A stretch of DNA of 5,189 nt from Verrucomicrobiota bacterium (GTDB lineage: Bacteria; Verrucomicrobiota; Lentisphaeria; Oligosphaerales; JAFGRS01). The translations under genes were made by a program, and so were the position numbers. The DNA lies in assembly GCA_019136035.1 (NCBI GenBank), contig JAGVUW010000807.1, positions 1 through 5,189 on the forward strand. Direction: 5' to 3'. Below the pieces are notes generated by a model. That model did no database searches, had not been told where the DNA came from, and saw nothing but the letters and a program-made list of their open reading frames with translations. Below are positions 1 to 5,089 of the stretch, piece by piece. The number at the start of each line of letters is the position of its first letter. Positions within the stretch are counted from its first letter, which is position 1.

Positions 1-1
1 C

Positions 2-496
2 CAGGAGGTGCCGATCCGGCTCTTGCCCGGCGACGGCGTACCGATGGCGCTCTGGGCCGAGGTCCGCGGCCCCCGCGCCTTCCAGGCCGCCGTGCACTAC
101 CCGTTCTTCCCGCAGCCGCACCGGGTGGAGAGCATCCGCTTCAGTCTCTGCGACCTCGGCCGCCGCGACCAACCGCTCGTCAGCGTGACCACCGGCCCGC
201 TGCACGCGGCCGCCTACGCCTGGGGCTTGCTCGCCCTCGACAACGTCGCCCCCGCCAAGCCCACGGCCAGCGAAGGGCTCCTGGACGACGATCCCGCCGG
301 AGCGCTCGAGCTGGACGAGGGCAAGGGCAAGCCCGCGGACGAGGCCGGCAAGACGGAGTACCTCCTGCGTTGCGAACTCCTCGGCTCCGAAACGGACCCT
401 GAAACGAAGAAGCCGCGCCCGGTCGTGCTCGCCACGCAGGACATCACGGTCACGGTCGACGCCGTGGCCGACGCCGACCTGCCCGACGGCCTGTAG
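2..496 (+). CDS. Unrecognised protein, C-terminal fragment (5' end outside window)
   Basis: An open frame enters from the left edge and runs about 164 codons to a TAG. A GTG at 8 could be a start, but the AGGAGG at 3-8 overlaps it and cannot act as its ribosome binding site, so the gene very likely begins upstream. I do not recognise the family. The first ~85 residues are mixed hydrophobic and look beta-rich, with aromatics such as HYPFFPQPH near residue 34. A low-complexity acidic/lysine linker follows at about residues 90-118 (LLDDDPAGALELDEGKGKP). The end (YLLRCELLG ... VVLATQDITVTVDAV) again looks like alternating beta strands. There is no signal peptide, membrane segment or catalytic motif in the visible part. 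Coding is supported by strong G/C third positions and plausible composition. Function is unknown. Confidence 0.6.
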   Translation, partial: QEVPIRLLPGDGVPMALWAEVRGPRAFQAAVHYPFFPQPHRVESIRFSLCDLGRRDQPLVSVTTGPLHAAAYAWGLLALDNVAPAKPTASEGLLDDDPAGALELDEGKGKPADEAGKTEYLLRCELLGSETDPETKKPRPVVLATQDITVTVDAVADADLPDGL

Positions 497-591
497 CCGC
501 GCCCTGCCGTTCCCCCATCTGCCCTTGCCCGTGCCCCTTTCCCGCCATCGGGAAGGGCGCGTTCCCCGCCCTCCCCGGACCCCGCCTGAGA

Positions 592-610
592 GTGCCCGAG
601 GGGCACGTTT
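592..610 (+). terminator. Possible weak terminator hairpin
   Basis: GTGCCC (592-597), loop GAG, then GGGCAC (601-606) form a perfect 6-bp stem, followed by GTTT. It lies about 95 bases after the stop at 496, so it could end that transcript. The T run is very short and the distance is long, so this may simply be one of several palindromes in this region. Confidence 0.3.
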
Positions 611-618
611 GACTGGCA

Positions 619-659
619 CCGCGGAACTGCCCCGCGGCAGCGGGGCCCCGGTTCCGCGG
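619..659. repeat. Long GC-rich interrupted palindrome
   Basis: CCGCGGAAC (619-627) is the exact reverse complement of GTTCCGCGG (651-659), a 9-bp outer stem. Inside it, GCCCCG (629-634) pairs with CGGGGC (641-646) across a 6-base loop, giving a 41-base rod with one asymmetric internal loop. CTGCC (627-631) can alternatively pair with GGCAG (636-640). No T run follows, so a simple intrinsic terminator is unlikely. It could be a REP-like unit or a structured RNA end. Confidence 0.5.
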
Positions 660-701
660 CGCCGTGGCCGGCGCTGCGCGACCCGTCCAAGTAGGTTGAA
701 T

Positions 702-762
702 CTCCGCGCCTCCGCGCCTCTGCGCGAACCATTCTGCTCTGCGGTCTCCGCATCCTGCGGAG
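702..762. repeat. Degenerate octamer array plus hairpin
   Basis: Three phased 8-base units run from 702 to 725: CTCCGCGC, CTCCGCGC and CTCTGCGC. After a CGAACCATTCTG-type spacer, three decayed units follow: CTCTGCGG (737-744), TCTCCGCA (745-752) and TCCTGCGG (753-760). Within the latter, CTCCGCA (746-752) pairs with TGCGGAG (756-762) across a 3-base loop. From memory, octamers of this type (CTCTGCGC, or GCGCAGAG on the other strand) recur in intergenic DNA of many environmental bacteria; I cannot verify that here. Confidence 0.55.
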
Positions 763-812
763 CCCGCCGCCGGCAAGCCCCATAGCCCGAGGGAAACGTG
801 TCTCGCCCCGAC

Positions 813-838
813 GCGCCGAGGCGCGGAGAACAGAATGG
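813..838. repeat. Inverted copy of the octamer repeat and CCATTCTG
   Basis: GCGCCGAG and GCGCGGAG (813-828) are the octamer units read on the other strand; the second is the exact reverse complement of CTCCGCGC. CAGAATGG (831-838) follows and is the reverse complement of CCATTCTG at 729-736. The two blocks therefore form an imperfect inverted repeat with about 75 bases between the CCATTCTG cores. Confidence 0.45.
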
Positions 839-1075
839 ACACACACTGCGGAATCGGCATCGACACCGGCCGGCGAAGACGACGGGGCTCCGCTTGGATA
901 CGCTTGCCTTCCCCTCGGAACGGCATACGTTCAAGCACAGAGCGGTCGGTACAGGGATGCGGTCGGGCGACCGGACGTGGTCAAGGAAGCCAGGCCCCAG
1001 GAGCCCGCGTGGAGCCATTCTGACACACGTCACGGCCCGCGGCACCACGCAAAGACCGCCTTCCACTCAATAACT

Positions 1076-1100
1076 GTTGAACGAAGCCGCGCTGCGGCAG
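1076..1100 (+). repeat. Left inverted repeat of the IS91-like element
   Basis: GTTGAACGA (1076-1084) and CGCTGCGGCAG (1090-1100) reappear in the same order, on the opposite strand, at 3415-3436. That is 20 matching bases in two blocks separated by 5 bases here and 2 bases at the right end. GCCGC/GCGGC inside (1086-1098) can form a 5-bp hairpin. Its position about 110 bases before the recombinase suits a left (terIS-like) end. Confidence 0.5.
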
Positions 1101-1169
1101 CCCTTCCGATCCCTGCCTTTCCTCCGCTTCGCGTTCCGGTGATTTCCACTATCGTCCCTCGCATCGGCC

Positions 1170-1203
1170 GGGCGCATGGTGCGCCTCGCGCCGCACGGCG
1201 AGG
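1170..1203 (+). promoter_or_regulatory. Tandem hairpins in the recombinase leader
   Basis: GGCGCA (1171-1176) pairs with TGCGCC (1180-1185) across TGG. Immediately after, CGCC (1189-1192) pairs with GGCG (1197-1200), or alternatively CCTCGC (1184-1189) pairs with GCGAGG (1198-1203). The second form would bury part of the Shine-Dalgarno at 1201-1205 and could restrain translation of the recombinase. This regulatory role is inference from position and pairing only. Confidence 0.3.
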
Positions 1204-1205
1204 AG
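1201..1205 (+). promoter_or_regulatory. Ribosome binding site of the recombinase
   Basis: AGGAG lies 7 bases before the ATG at 1213. It decides the recombinase start in favour of 1213. Confidence 0.7.
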
Positions 1206-1212
1206 AGACGTT

Positions 1213-2055
1213 ATGCAGCGGCTGTCGGAACGGATGCTGGAGGACATGAAACTGGCGGGGCTGTCGAAGCGGACGCGGGAGTCGTACCTGTATACCGCGC
1301 ACGCACTGGTGCAGCACTACGGCGAGCGGCCGCCGGCGCGGATCACACCGGAGGAAGTCCGCGCATTCTTCGTGCACCTGATCGACGAACGGAAGCTGAG
1401 TCCCTCAAGCGTGCGGGTGCATCTGAACGGCATCCGTTTCCTGTACGAGCGGACACTGGGCCGCCACTGGGCGATGTTCGACCTGATCCAGCCGCACCGC
1501 GGGCGCCCGCTGCCGGTGGTCCTGAACCGCCAGGAGGTGCGACGGCTGCTGGGCGTGGTGCGCAACGAGCCGGCGAAGACGGCCTTGACGCTGATCTACG
1601 CGTGCGGGCTGCGTGTCCTGGAGGCGACACGCATCCGGGTGTGCGACATTGACTCGCGGCGCGGGCTGCTCCATGTGCGGGGCGGCAAGGGGAACAAGGA
1701 CCGCTACGTGCCGCTGCCCGAGCGGATGACCGAGCACCTGCGGGAGTGGTGGCGCCGGCAGCGGCCCGCCGTATGGCTCTTCCCCGGTCGCGCGGAGCAG
1801 CCGGTCACGCCGAGTCTCCTGCAGAAGACTCTGAAGACGGCGCTGGGCGAGAGCGGGATCCTCAAGAAGGCCAGCGTCCACACCCTGCGCCACTCCTATG
1901 CGACGCATCTGCTTGAGGCCGGCGTGAACCTGCGGGCGATCCAGATCATTCTCGGGCACAACAGCCCGCAGACGACCGCGCTCTACACGCACCTGACACC
2001 GGCGGTCCTGAGCGGCACGGCCGCGGCGATCAACCGCCTCATGGGCGACCTCTGA
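1213..2055 (+). CDS. Tyrosine recombinase (XerC/D-like integrase) of an IS91-type element
   Basis: This 280-residue protein belongs to the tyrosine recombinase (phage integrase) superfamily, which breaks and rejoins DNA through a 3'-phosphotyrosine. Residues ~4-86 form the SAM-like core-binding domain. The catalytic domain runs from ~100 to the end and has a full active-site set: R134 (CGLR), K159 (GGKGNKDR), H223 and R226 (HTLRH), H249 (LGH) and the nucleophile Y258 (ALYTHLT). Length is normal and there is no frameshift. It lacks the extra segment before the HxxR box that marks integron integrases. The end, INRLMGDL, and the box around SVHTLRHSYATHLLEAGVNL are, from memory, typical of integrases paired with IS91-family transposases. 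The start is set by AGGAG 7 bases upstream. The transposase gene follows after 10 bases on the same strand, so co-transcription is likely. Its exact role in transposition is not established. Confidence 0.93.
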   Translation: MQRLSERMLEDMKLAGLSKRTRESYLYTAHALVQHYGERPPARITPEEVRAFFVHLIDERKLSPSSVRVHLNGIRFLYERTLGRHWAMFDLIQPHRGRPLPVVLNRQEVRRLLGVVRNEPAKTALTLIYACGLRVLEATRIRVCDIDSRRGLLHVRGGKGNKDRYVPLPERMTEHLREWWRRQRPAVWLFPGRAEQPVTPSLLQKTLKTALGESGILKKASVHTLRHSYATHLLEAGVNLRAIQIILGHNSPQTTALYTHLTPAVLSGTAAAINRLMGDL

Positions 2056-2065
2056 GCCGCGGCCG

Positions 2066-3175
2066 ATGCCGGAGATCGCCGAGATCTTCCGGCGGCACGG
2101 AGCGGAGTACCTGGAGCGCTTTGGCGAGACCATGCCGGCCTGGCACCGGCGGGCCATCGCCGCAGTGAGCGGCTGCCGCACGCCTGCCATGGGCGGGCAC
2201 CTGCTCGGCTGCGGCGAATGCGGCCATCGCGAGTACGTCTACCACTCCTGCCGCAGCCGGGCCTGTCCCTCGTGTCACGGGGAACAGGGCGCGGAGTGGC
2301 TTCGCGCCCGCGCCGCGGAACTGCTACCGGTGCGCTATTTCCACCTGGTCTTCACCGTGCCGGCCGCGCTGCGCGAACCCTTGCGGAGATCGCAGGCCGC
2401 CTTGTGCGGCGCCCTGATGCGGGCCGCCGCGGAAGCGATCCTGGCCCTGGCCGCCGATCCCCGGTATCTCGGCGGCACGCCCGCCATCCTCGCCGTATTC
2501 CACTCCTGGGGCCGGACCCTCACCTGGCATCCCCACGTGCACTGCCTGGTGCCGGCCGGCGGCCTCGATGACCGCCGACTCTGGCACGAAGCGCCGAATC
2601 CCGCGTTCCTGGTGCCGGTCCATGCCCTGGCCAAGCTCTTCCGCGCACGCTTTGCCGCGCTCGCCCGCGTCGCCCTGCCGGCGGCCGCACTGCCCGGGTC
2701 TGCCTTCGATCCAACCCAGCGCTGGGTCGTCTATGCCAAGCCCTGCTTCGCCGGCCCGGAGAAGCTGCTGCAGTATCTCGGCCGCTACGTGCACCGGCTC
2801 CCGCTCAGCGACGCCAGCATCGTCCGGCACGGCCCCGACCAGGTCGCGTTCCGCTGCCGCGACGCCACCACCGGCGTTCCACGGACGCTCCAACTCGTTC
2901 CGGTCGAATTCCTGCGCCGCTGTCTCCAGCACGTGCCGCCCCCCGGATTCCACCGCATCCGCTACTACGGACTGTGGGCACCGGCCTGCCGGCCCCTCCT
3001 GCGCCGGGTGCAGCTGCTGCTCTCGGCAGTGCGCCCGAGCGCTGCCGTGGCCGTGGCCGATTCTGCCTCCAGACCCGCGCCGCTCCCGCCCACCAGGCTC
3101 TGCCCGCACTGCGGCTCGCCCCGCCTGGCGGTCATCCTCTTCTTCCGTCCCGGAGCCCGCGCACCACCGCCATGA
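2066..3175 (+). CDS. tnpA: IS91-family Y2 (HUH) rolling-circle transposase
   Basis: This 369-residue protein is a complete IS91-family transposase. An N-terminal zinc-binding domain has C49/C52 and C62/C67/C70 (CGECG ... CRSRACPSC). The Rep-like catalytic core carries the metal-binding HUH motif at H157-V-H159 within WHPHVHCLVPAGGL. The paired tyrosines Y237 and Y241 lie in YLGRY; they nick single-stranded DNA and hold it covalently during rolling-circle transposition. The RYYGLWAP box (~299-306) and a C-terminal CPHCG (C346, C349) are family features. Nothing catalytic is missing. The ATG lies 10 bases after the recombinase stop with no clear Shine-Dalgarno, so translation probably depends on coupling to the upstream gene. 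The stop overlaps an ATG (ATGA at 3172-3175), but the frame that begins there looks non-coding. Confidence 0.95.
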   Translation: MPEIAEIFRRHGAEYLERFGETMPAWHRRAIAAVSGCRTPAMGGHLLGCGECGHREYVYHSCRSRACPSCHGEQGAEWLRARAAELLPVRYFHLVFTVPAALREPLRRSQAALCGALMRAAAEAILALAADPRYLGGTPAILAVFHSWGRTLTWHPHVHCLVPAGGLDDRRLWHEAPNPAFLVPVHALAKLFRARFAALARVALPAAALPGSAFDPTQRWVVYAKPCFAGPEKLLQYLGRYVHRLPLSDASIVRHGPDQVAFRCRDATTGVPRTLQLVPVEFLRRCLQHVPPPGFHRIRYYGLWAPACRPLLRRVQLLLSAVRPSAAVAVADSASRPAPLPPTRLCPHCGSPRLAVILFFRPGARAPPP

Positions 3176-3414
3176 ACGCCACCGCACCCGTCATTGTCGC
3201 ACGCCCCTGTCGCGACCGTATCCCGACGGCTGCGCCGCGCCTCTATCGTCCGCTTGCGCGCCAAGCCCCCATGCCTGGCCGCCGCGAGCACGATCCGGCC
3301 CACCGTTCGCCCTGCGCCAACCCTCCTTGCCCCGCCGCCACGCTTGCTTCGCCGCCTTCGACGGTGTATCAGTAGCCTCGCGCGGCGGGGGTATCCCGGA
3401 CAAATTCCCAAGGC
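3176..3414 (+). other. Non-coding 3' tail of the IS91-like element
   Basis: These 239 bases lie between the transposase stop and the right inverted repeat. One open frame, starting at the ATG that overlaps the transposase stop (3172-3375, 67 codons), is Pro/Ala/Arg-rich and matches no family I know. I treat it as unlikely to be a gene. A non-coding stretch between tnpA and the origin end is not unusual in elements of this family. Confidence 0.45.
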
Positions 3415-3436
3415 CTGCCGCAGCGGGTCGTTCAAC
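3415..3436 (-). repeat. Right inverted repeat of the IS91-like element
   Basis: Read on the minus strand this is GTTGAACGA, 2 bases, then CGCTGCGGCAG. It matches both blocks of the left repeat at 1076-1100 exactly, with a 3-base shorter spacer. Minus-strand CAAG (3436-3439) and GAAC (3430-3433), the tetramers known as IS91-family targets, overlap its outer edge. Confidence 0.5.
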
Positions 3437-3442
3437 TTGGAC

Positions 3443-3466
3443 TATGTGCCGGCTCCGCGGCACATA
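3443..3466. other. Hairpin at the right end, candidate oriIS
   Basis: TATGTGCCG (3443-3451) and CGGCACATA (3458-3466) form a perfect 9-bp stem with a 6-base loop. CAAC (3433-3436) and GTTG (3477-3480) could add an outer 4-bp stem. IS91-family transposases recognise a hairpin-bearing origin end downstream of tnpA, and this is the strongest hairpin there. The A+T bases in the stem and flanks stand out from the surrounding DNA. Confidence 0.5.
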
Positions 3467-3480
3467 ATCCTCATACGTTG

Positions 3481-3725
3481 GGGGGGGCGGACGCCCCGGG
3501 GATGCCGTAGGCAGCCGGGCGCTTACCTGTGCCACGGCACAACGGCGGCGACAGATTGCGCCAGGGCCGCGAATCCACCGGGCGACGATGGCCACTTGCG
3601 GCACAGACGACCGACCGGGTCACCGTCCTGCGGCACGGCCGGAGTTCCCGCTTCAGCGGGTGCCTGGGGTGGCTGAAGGTGTTTCCTCCCGCCTGACGGC
3701 CGAACGCCTGGTCGCCTCGCGTGCG
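3481..3725. other. Intergenic region right of the element, no gene seen
   Basis: The stretch begins in a run of eight G (3480-3487) that leads into a small hairpin, GGGGC/GCCCC (3484-3497). Others are TGTGC/GCACA (3528-3541) and CCCGC/GCGGG (3647-3660), the latter enclosed by GGCAC/GTGCC (3632-3664). TGCGGCAC occurs twice, at 3597-3604 and 3629-3636. Open frames here give no recognisable protein. A long minus-strand frame crossing it is a shadow of the downstream gene. Confidence 0.5.
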
Positions 3726-3766
3726 GGTTGCGCCGCGTGGCGCCCGGCGTACGGTACGCCGCAACC
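3726..3766 (+). promoter_or_regulatory. Structured leader (possible three-way junction) before the URO-D-like gene
   Basis: GGTTGCG (3726-3732) is the exact reverse complement of CGCAACC (3760-3766). Inside, GCGCC/GGCGC (3730-3743, loop GCGT) and CGGCGTA/TACGCCG (3745-3761, loop CGG) form two adjacent hairpins. With GGTT/AACC as the closing stem, these fold as a compact three-way junction. It ends 50 bases before the start codon, where a leader regulatory element would lie. It fits no riboswitch class I can name. Confidence 0.35.
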
Positions 3767-3805
3767 AGGGCCGCCCTTCGCCTGGCCACGACGTGCCCGC
3801 CTCCC

Positions 3806-3810
3806 GGAGG
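3806..3810 (+). promoter_or_regulatory. Ribosome binding site of the URO-D-like gene
   Basis: GGAGG lies 6 bases before the ATG at 3817. It selects this start over an in-frame GTG at 3721, whose extra 32 residues are Arg-rich and would run through the structured leader. Confidence 0.75.
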
Positions 3811-3816
3811 ATCGGT

Positions 3817-4983
3817 ATGCCCGCGACCCCCTGCACCGGCAAGCAGCGCATGCTCAACGCCTACCGCGGCGTGCGCGGCGACCGCGCCCCCGTGGCCCCC
3901 GAGTTCTGGTATTACTACCCGGCCAAGGTGCTGGGCGTGGACATGATCGAGTTCTCGCGCTCGGTCCCGTTCCACCAGGCACTGAAGACCACCTTCGAGC
4001 GCTTCGGCTGCGAAGGCTGGGGCGCCACCTTCGCCGGCGCGCCCACGCCCGACGTCACCTGGACAAACCGCGAACGCTGGCTCAACGACCGGCAGCTGCG
4101 GATCGAACACACGGTCGCGACCCCGTTCGGCACGCTGACCAGCGCCGACCTGCTGGACCGCGACGAGCCCGGCTGGGCCCTCGAGCGCCTGGTCAAGGAC
4201 CCGGCCCGCGACCTGGACGCCTTTGTGCACCTGACGCTGGGCGGCGACCCGGCCGCGCTCAACGCGGAGGCCATGACCCGCGCCTGGCGCGAGGTCGGCG
4301 AGAGCTACCTGCTGGAGGCGTGGGTCGGCGTGCCATTCTTCGACTGGTACGGCGGCGGCCGCGAGGGCGGCTTCGAGACGGCGATCTACGACTTCCTGGA
4401 CGCGGCCATGGCGCCGCGGCTGCGCGAGCTGCACGCGCGCTACACCGACTACGTGGTGCGCCGCGCCGAGGCCATCTGCCGGCTGACGCCGCTGGAGAGC
4501 CTGGTCATCGGCTGCACCTGGAGCTGCAACTCGCTGCTGGGGCCGCACCTGTGGCGGCAGTGGGACAAGCCGGTCATCCGCGCCATCACCGAGGTCGTGC
4601 ACCGCTGCGGGCGCCTGGTGCACCTGCACCTGCACGGGCGCTGCCTGGAAACCGTGGCGGACCTCGCCGAGATCGGGCTCGACTGCGTCTGCCCCTTCGA
4701 GCGTCCGCCGGGCGGCGACATCGCAGGACTCGAGGGGCTGCGCGAGGTGGCGCGCCTGCTCGGCGACCGCGTCACCATGAACGGCAACATCCACACCGTC
4801 GAGACGCTCATCCGCGGCACGCCCGCCGACGTGCGCCGCGAGGTGCAGGAAGTGCACGCCGCCTTCGGCCACACGCCGCGGGTGATCATCGGCACCGGCG
4901 ACCAGGTCGGGCGCGAGACACCCGAGGCGAACCTGCACGCCTACATCGACGAGGCGCACCGGCTTTTCAGCTACAGCGCGTAG
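3817..4983 (+). CDS. Uroporphyrinogen decarboxylase-fold protein (URO-D/MtaA superfamily), not HemE
   Basis: This 388-residue protein appears to be a single URO-D-fold TIM barrel. It opens with TGKQRMLNAYRGVRGDRAPV, the usual start of these proteins. Haem-pathway HemE has a RQAGRY substrate motif near the N-terminus; here the equivalent stretch is PVAPEFWYYYP (25-35), so HemE activity is unlikely. The fold is shared with MtaA/MtbA-type methyltransferases, which move methyl groups between corrinoid proteins and thiols using a zinc held by H-x-C and a later C. Here the matching sites appear to be H271-x-H273 (HLHG) and D362 (GTGDQ), so the zinc site is altered or lost; C276 is close by. No corrinoid protein or methyltransferase partner lies in the window. 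The start is fixed by GGAGG at 3806. Third positions are almost all G or C. The substrate is unknown; methyl transfer is only a possibility. Confidence 0.85.
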   Translation: MPATPCTGKQRMLNAYRGVRGDRAPVAPEFWYYYPAKVLGVDMIEFSRSVPFHQALKTTFERFGCEGWGATFAGAPTPDVTWTNRERWLNDRQLRIEHTVATPFGTLTSADLLDRDEPGWALERLVKDPARDLDAFVHLTLGGDPAALNAEAMTRAWREVGESYLLEAWVGVPFFDWYGGGREGGFETAIYDFLDAAMAPRLRELHARYTDYVVRRAEAICRLTPLESLVIGCTWSCNSLLGPHLWRQWDKPVIRAITEVVHRCGRLVHLHLHGRCLETVADLAEIGLDCVCPFERPPGGDIAGLEGLREVARLLGDRVTMNGNIHTVETLIRGTPADVRREVQEVHAAFGHTPRVIIGTGDQVGRETPEANLHAYIDEAHRLFSYSA

Positions 4984-5006
4984 GGCGGGCGGAATGCATA
5001 TCGAGT

Positions 5007-5027
5007 GCGGTGCGTGAGCACCGCTTT
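5007..5027 (+). terminator. Hairpin terminator candidate of the URO-D-like gene
   Basis: GCGGTGC (5007-5013), loop GTGA, then GCACCGC (5018-5024) form a perfect 7-bp stem followed by TTT. It begins 23 bases after the stop codon. The position and stem suit a Rho-independent terminator, but the T run is only three bases. The hairpin also belongs to the palindrome family at 5090-5135, so it may be a repeat unit rather than, or as well as, a terminator. Confidence 0.45.
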
Positions 5028-5089
5028 CCCGCGCCGGGTGTGAGCACGGCGCCTGCGTGCCGCCCGCCATCCCGTGCGCCTGGCCCCCC

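Larger units (their letters stand above)
497..1075. other. Repeat- and palindrome-rich intergenic region
   Basis: This 579-base stretch lies between the first gene and the left inverted repeat of the mobile element. Its open frames translate to Arg/Pro/Ala-rich sequence typical of unread GC-rich DNA, and none has a good ribosome binding site. It contains a small hairpin (592-606), a long interrupted palindrome (619-659), an octamer array (702-725), a 7-bp hairpin (746-762), an inverted octamer copy (813-828) and three copies of CCATTCTG on alternating strands (729-736, 831-838, 1015-1022). From about 840 to 1075 I see only weak short hairpins, for example 960-973. Confidence 0.6.
1076..3480 (+). 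mobile_element. IS91-like rolling-circle element with accessory tyrosine recombinase
   Basis: The element carries a tyrosine recombinase and a Y2 HUH transposase in tandem, an arrangement known in part of the IS91 family. Both genes are intact. Limits are inferred. The left limit is the start of an inverted repeat (1076-1100). Its partner lies at 3415-3436, and a 9-bp hairpin (3443-3466) just outside it may belong to the origin end, so the right limit could be 3436 or about 3480. Elements of this family make no target duplication and usually insert next to GAAC or CAAG; on the minus strand both tetramers occur at 3430-3439. Neither boundary can be proved without an empty-site comparison. Confidence 0.7.

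Noticed and set aside
525..1073. Several short plus- and minus-strand frames in the left intergenic region.
   Set aside because: All are Arg/Pro/Ala-rich, run over repeats and palindromes, and lack a credible ribosome binding site.
1213..2055. The recombinase as an integron integrase (IntI) with a cassette array.
   Set aside because: The extra segment typical of IntI before the HxxR box is missing and no series of attC sites follows; a Y2 transposase is directly downstream instead.
1405..2190. A 261-codon minus-strand frame opposite the recombinase.
   Set aside because: It is a shadow of a gene with a complete catalytic set on the plus strand; its own product has no family resemblance.
3172..3375. 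A 67-codon frame beginning at the ATG that overlaps the transposase stop (ATGA).
   Set aside because: The overlap suggests coupling, but the product is Pro/Ala/Arg-rich with no motif and resembles random GC-rich translation. It would deserve another look only if conserved in other copies of the element.
2568..3467. A 299-codon plus-strand frame overlapping the transposase.
   Set aside because: It is in another frame of the intact transposase; the Ser/Pro/Arg/Ala composition is typical of an out-of-frame reading.
3721..3816. An N-terminal extension of the URO-D-like protein from the GTG at 3721.
   Set aside because: GGAGG at 3806-3810 is ideally placed for the ATG at 3817, and the extension is Arg-rich and crosses the palindromic leader.
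3817..4983. Assignment as haem-pathway uroporphyrinogen decarboxylase (hemE).
   Set aside because: The RQAGRY substrate motif is absent and no other haem gene is nearby; only the fold is shared.
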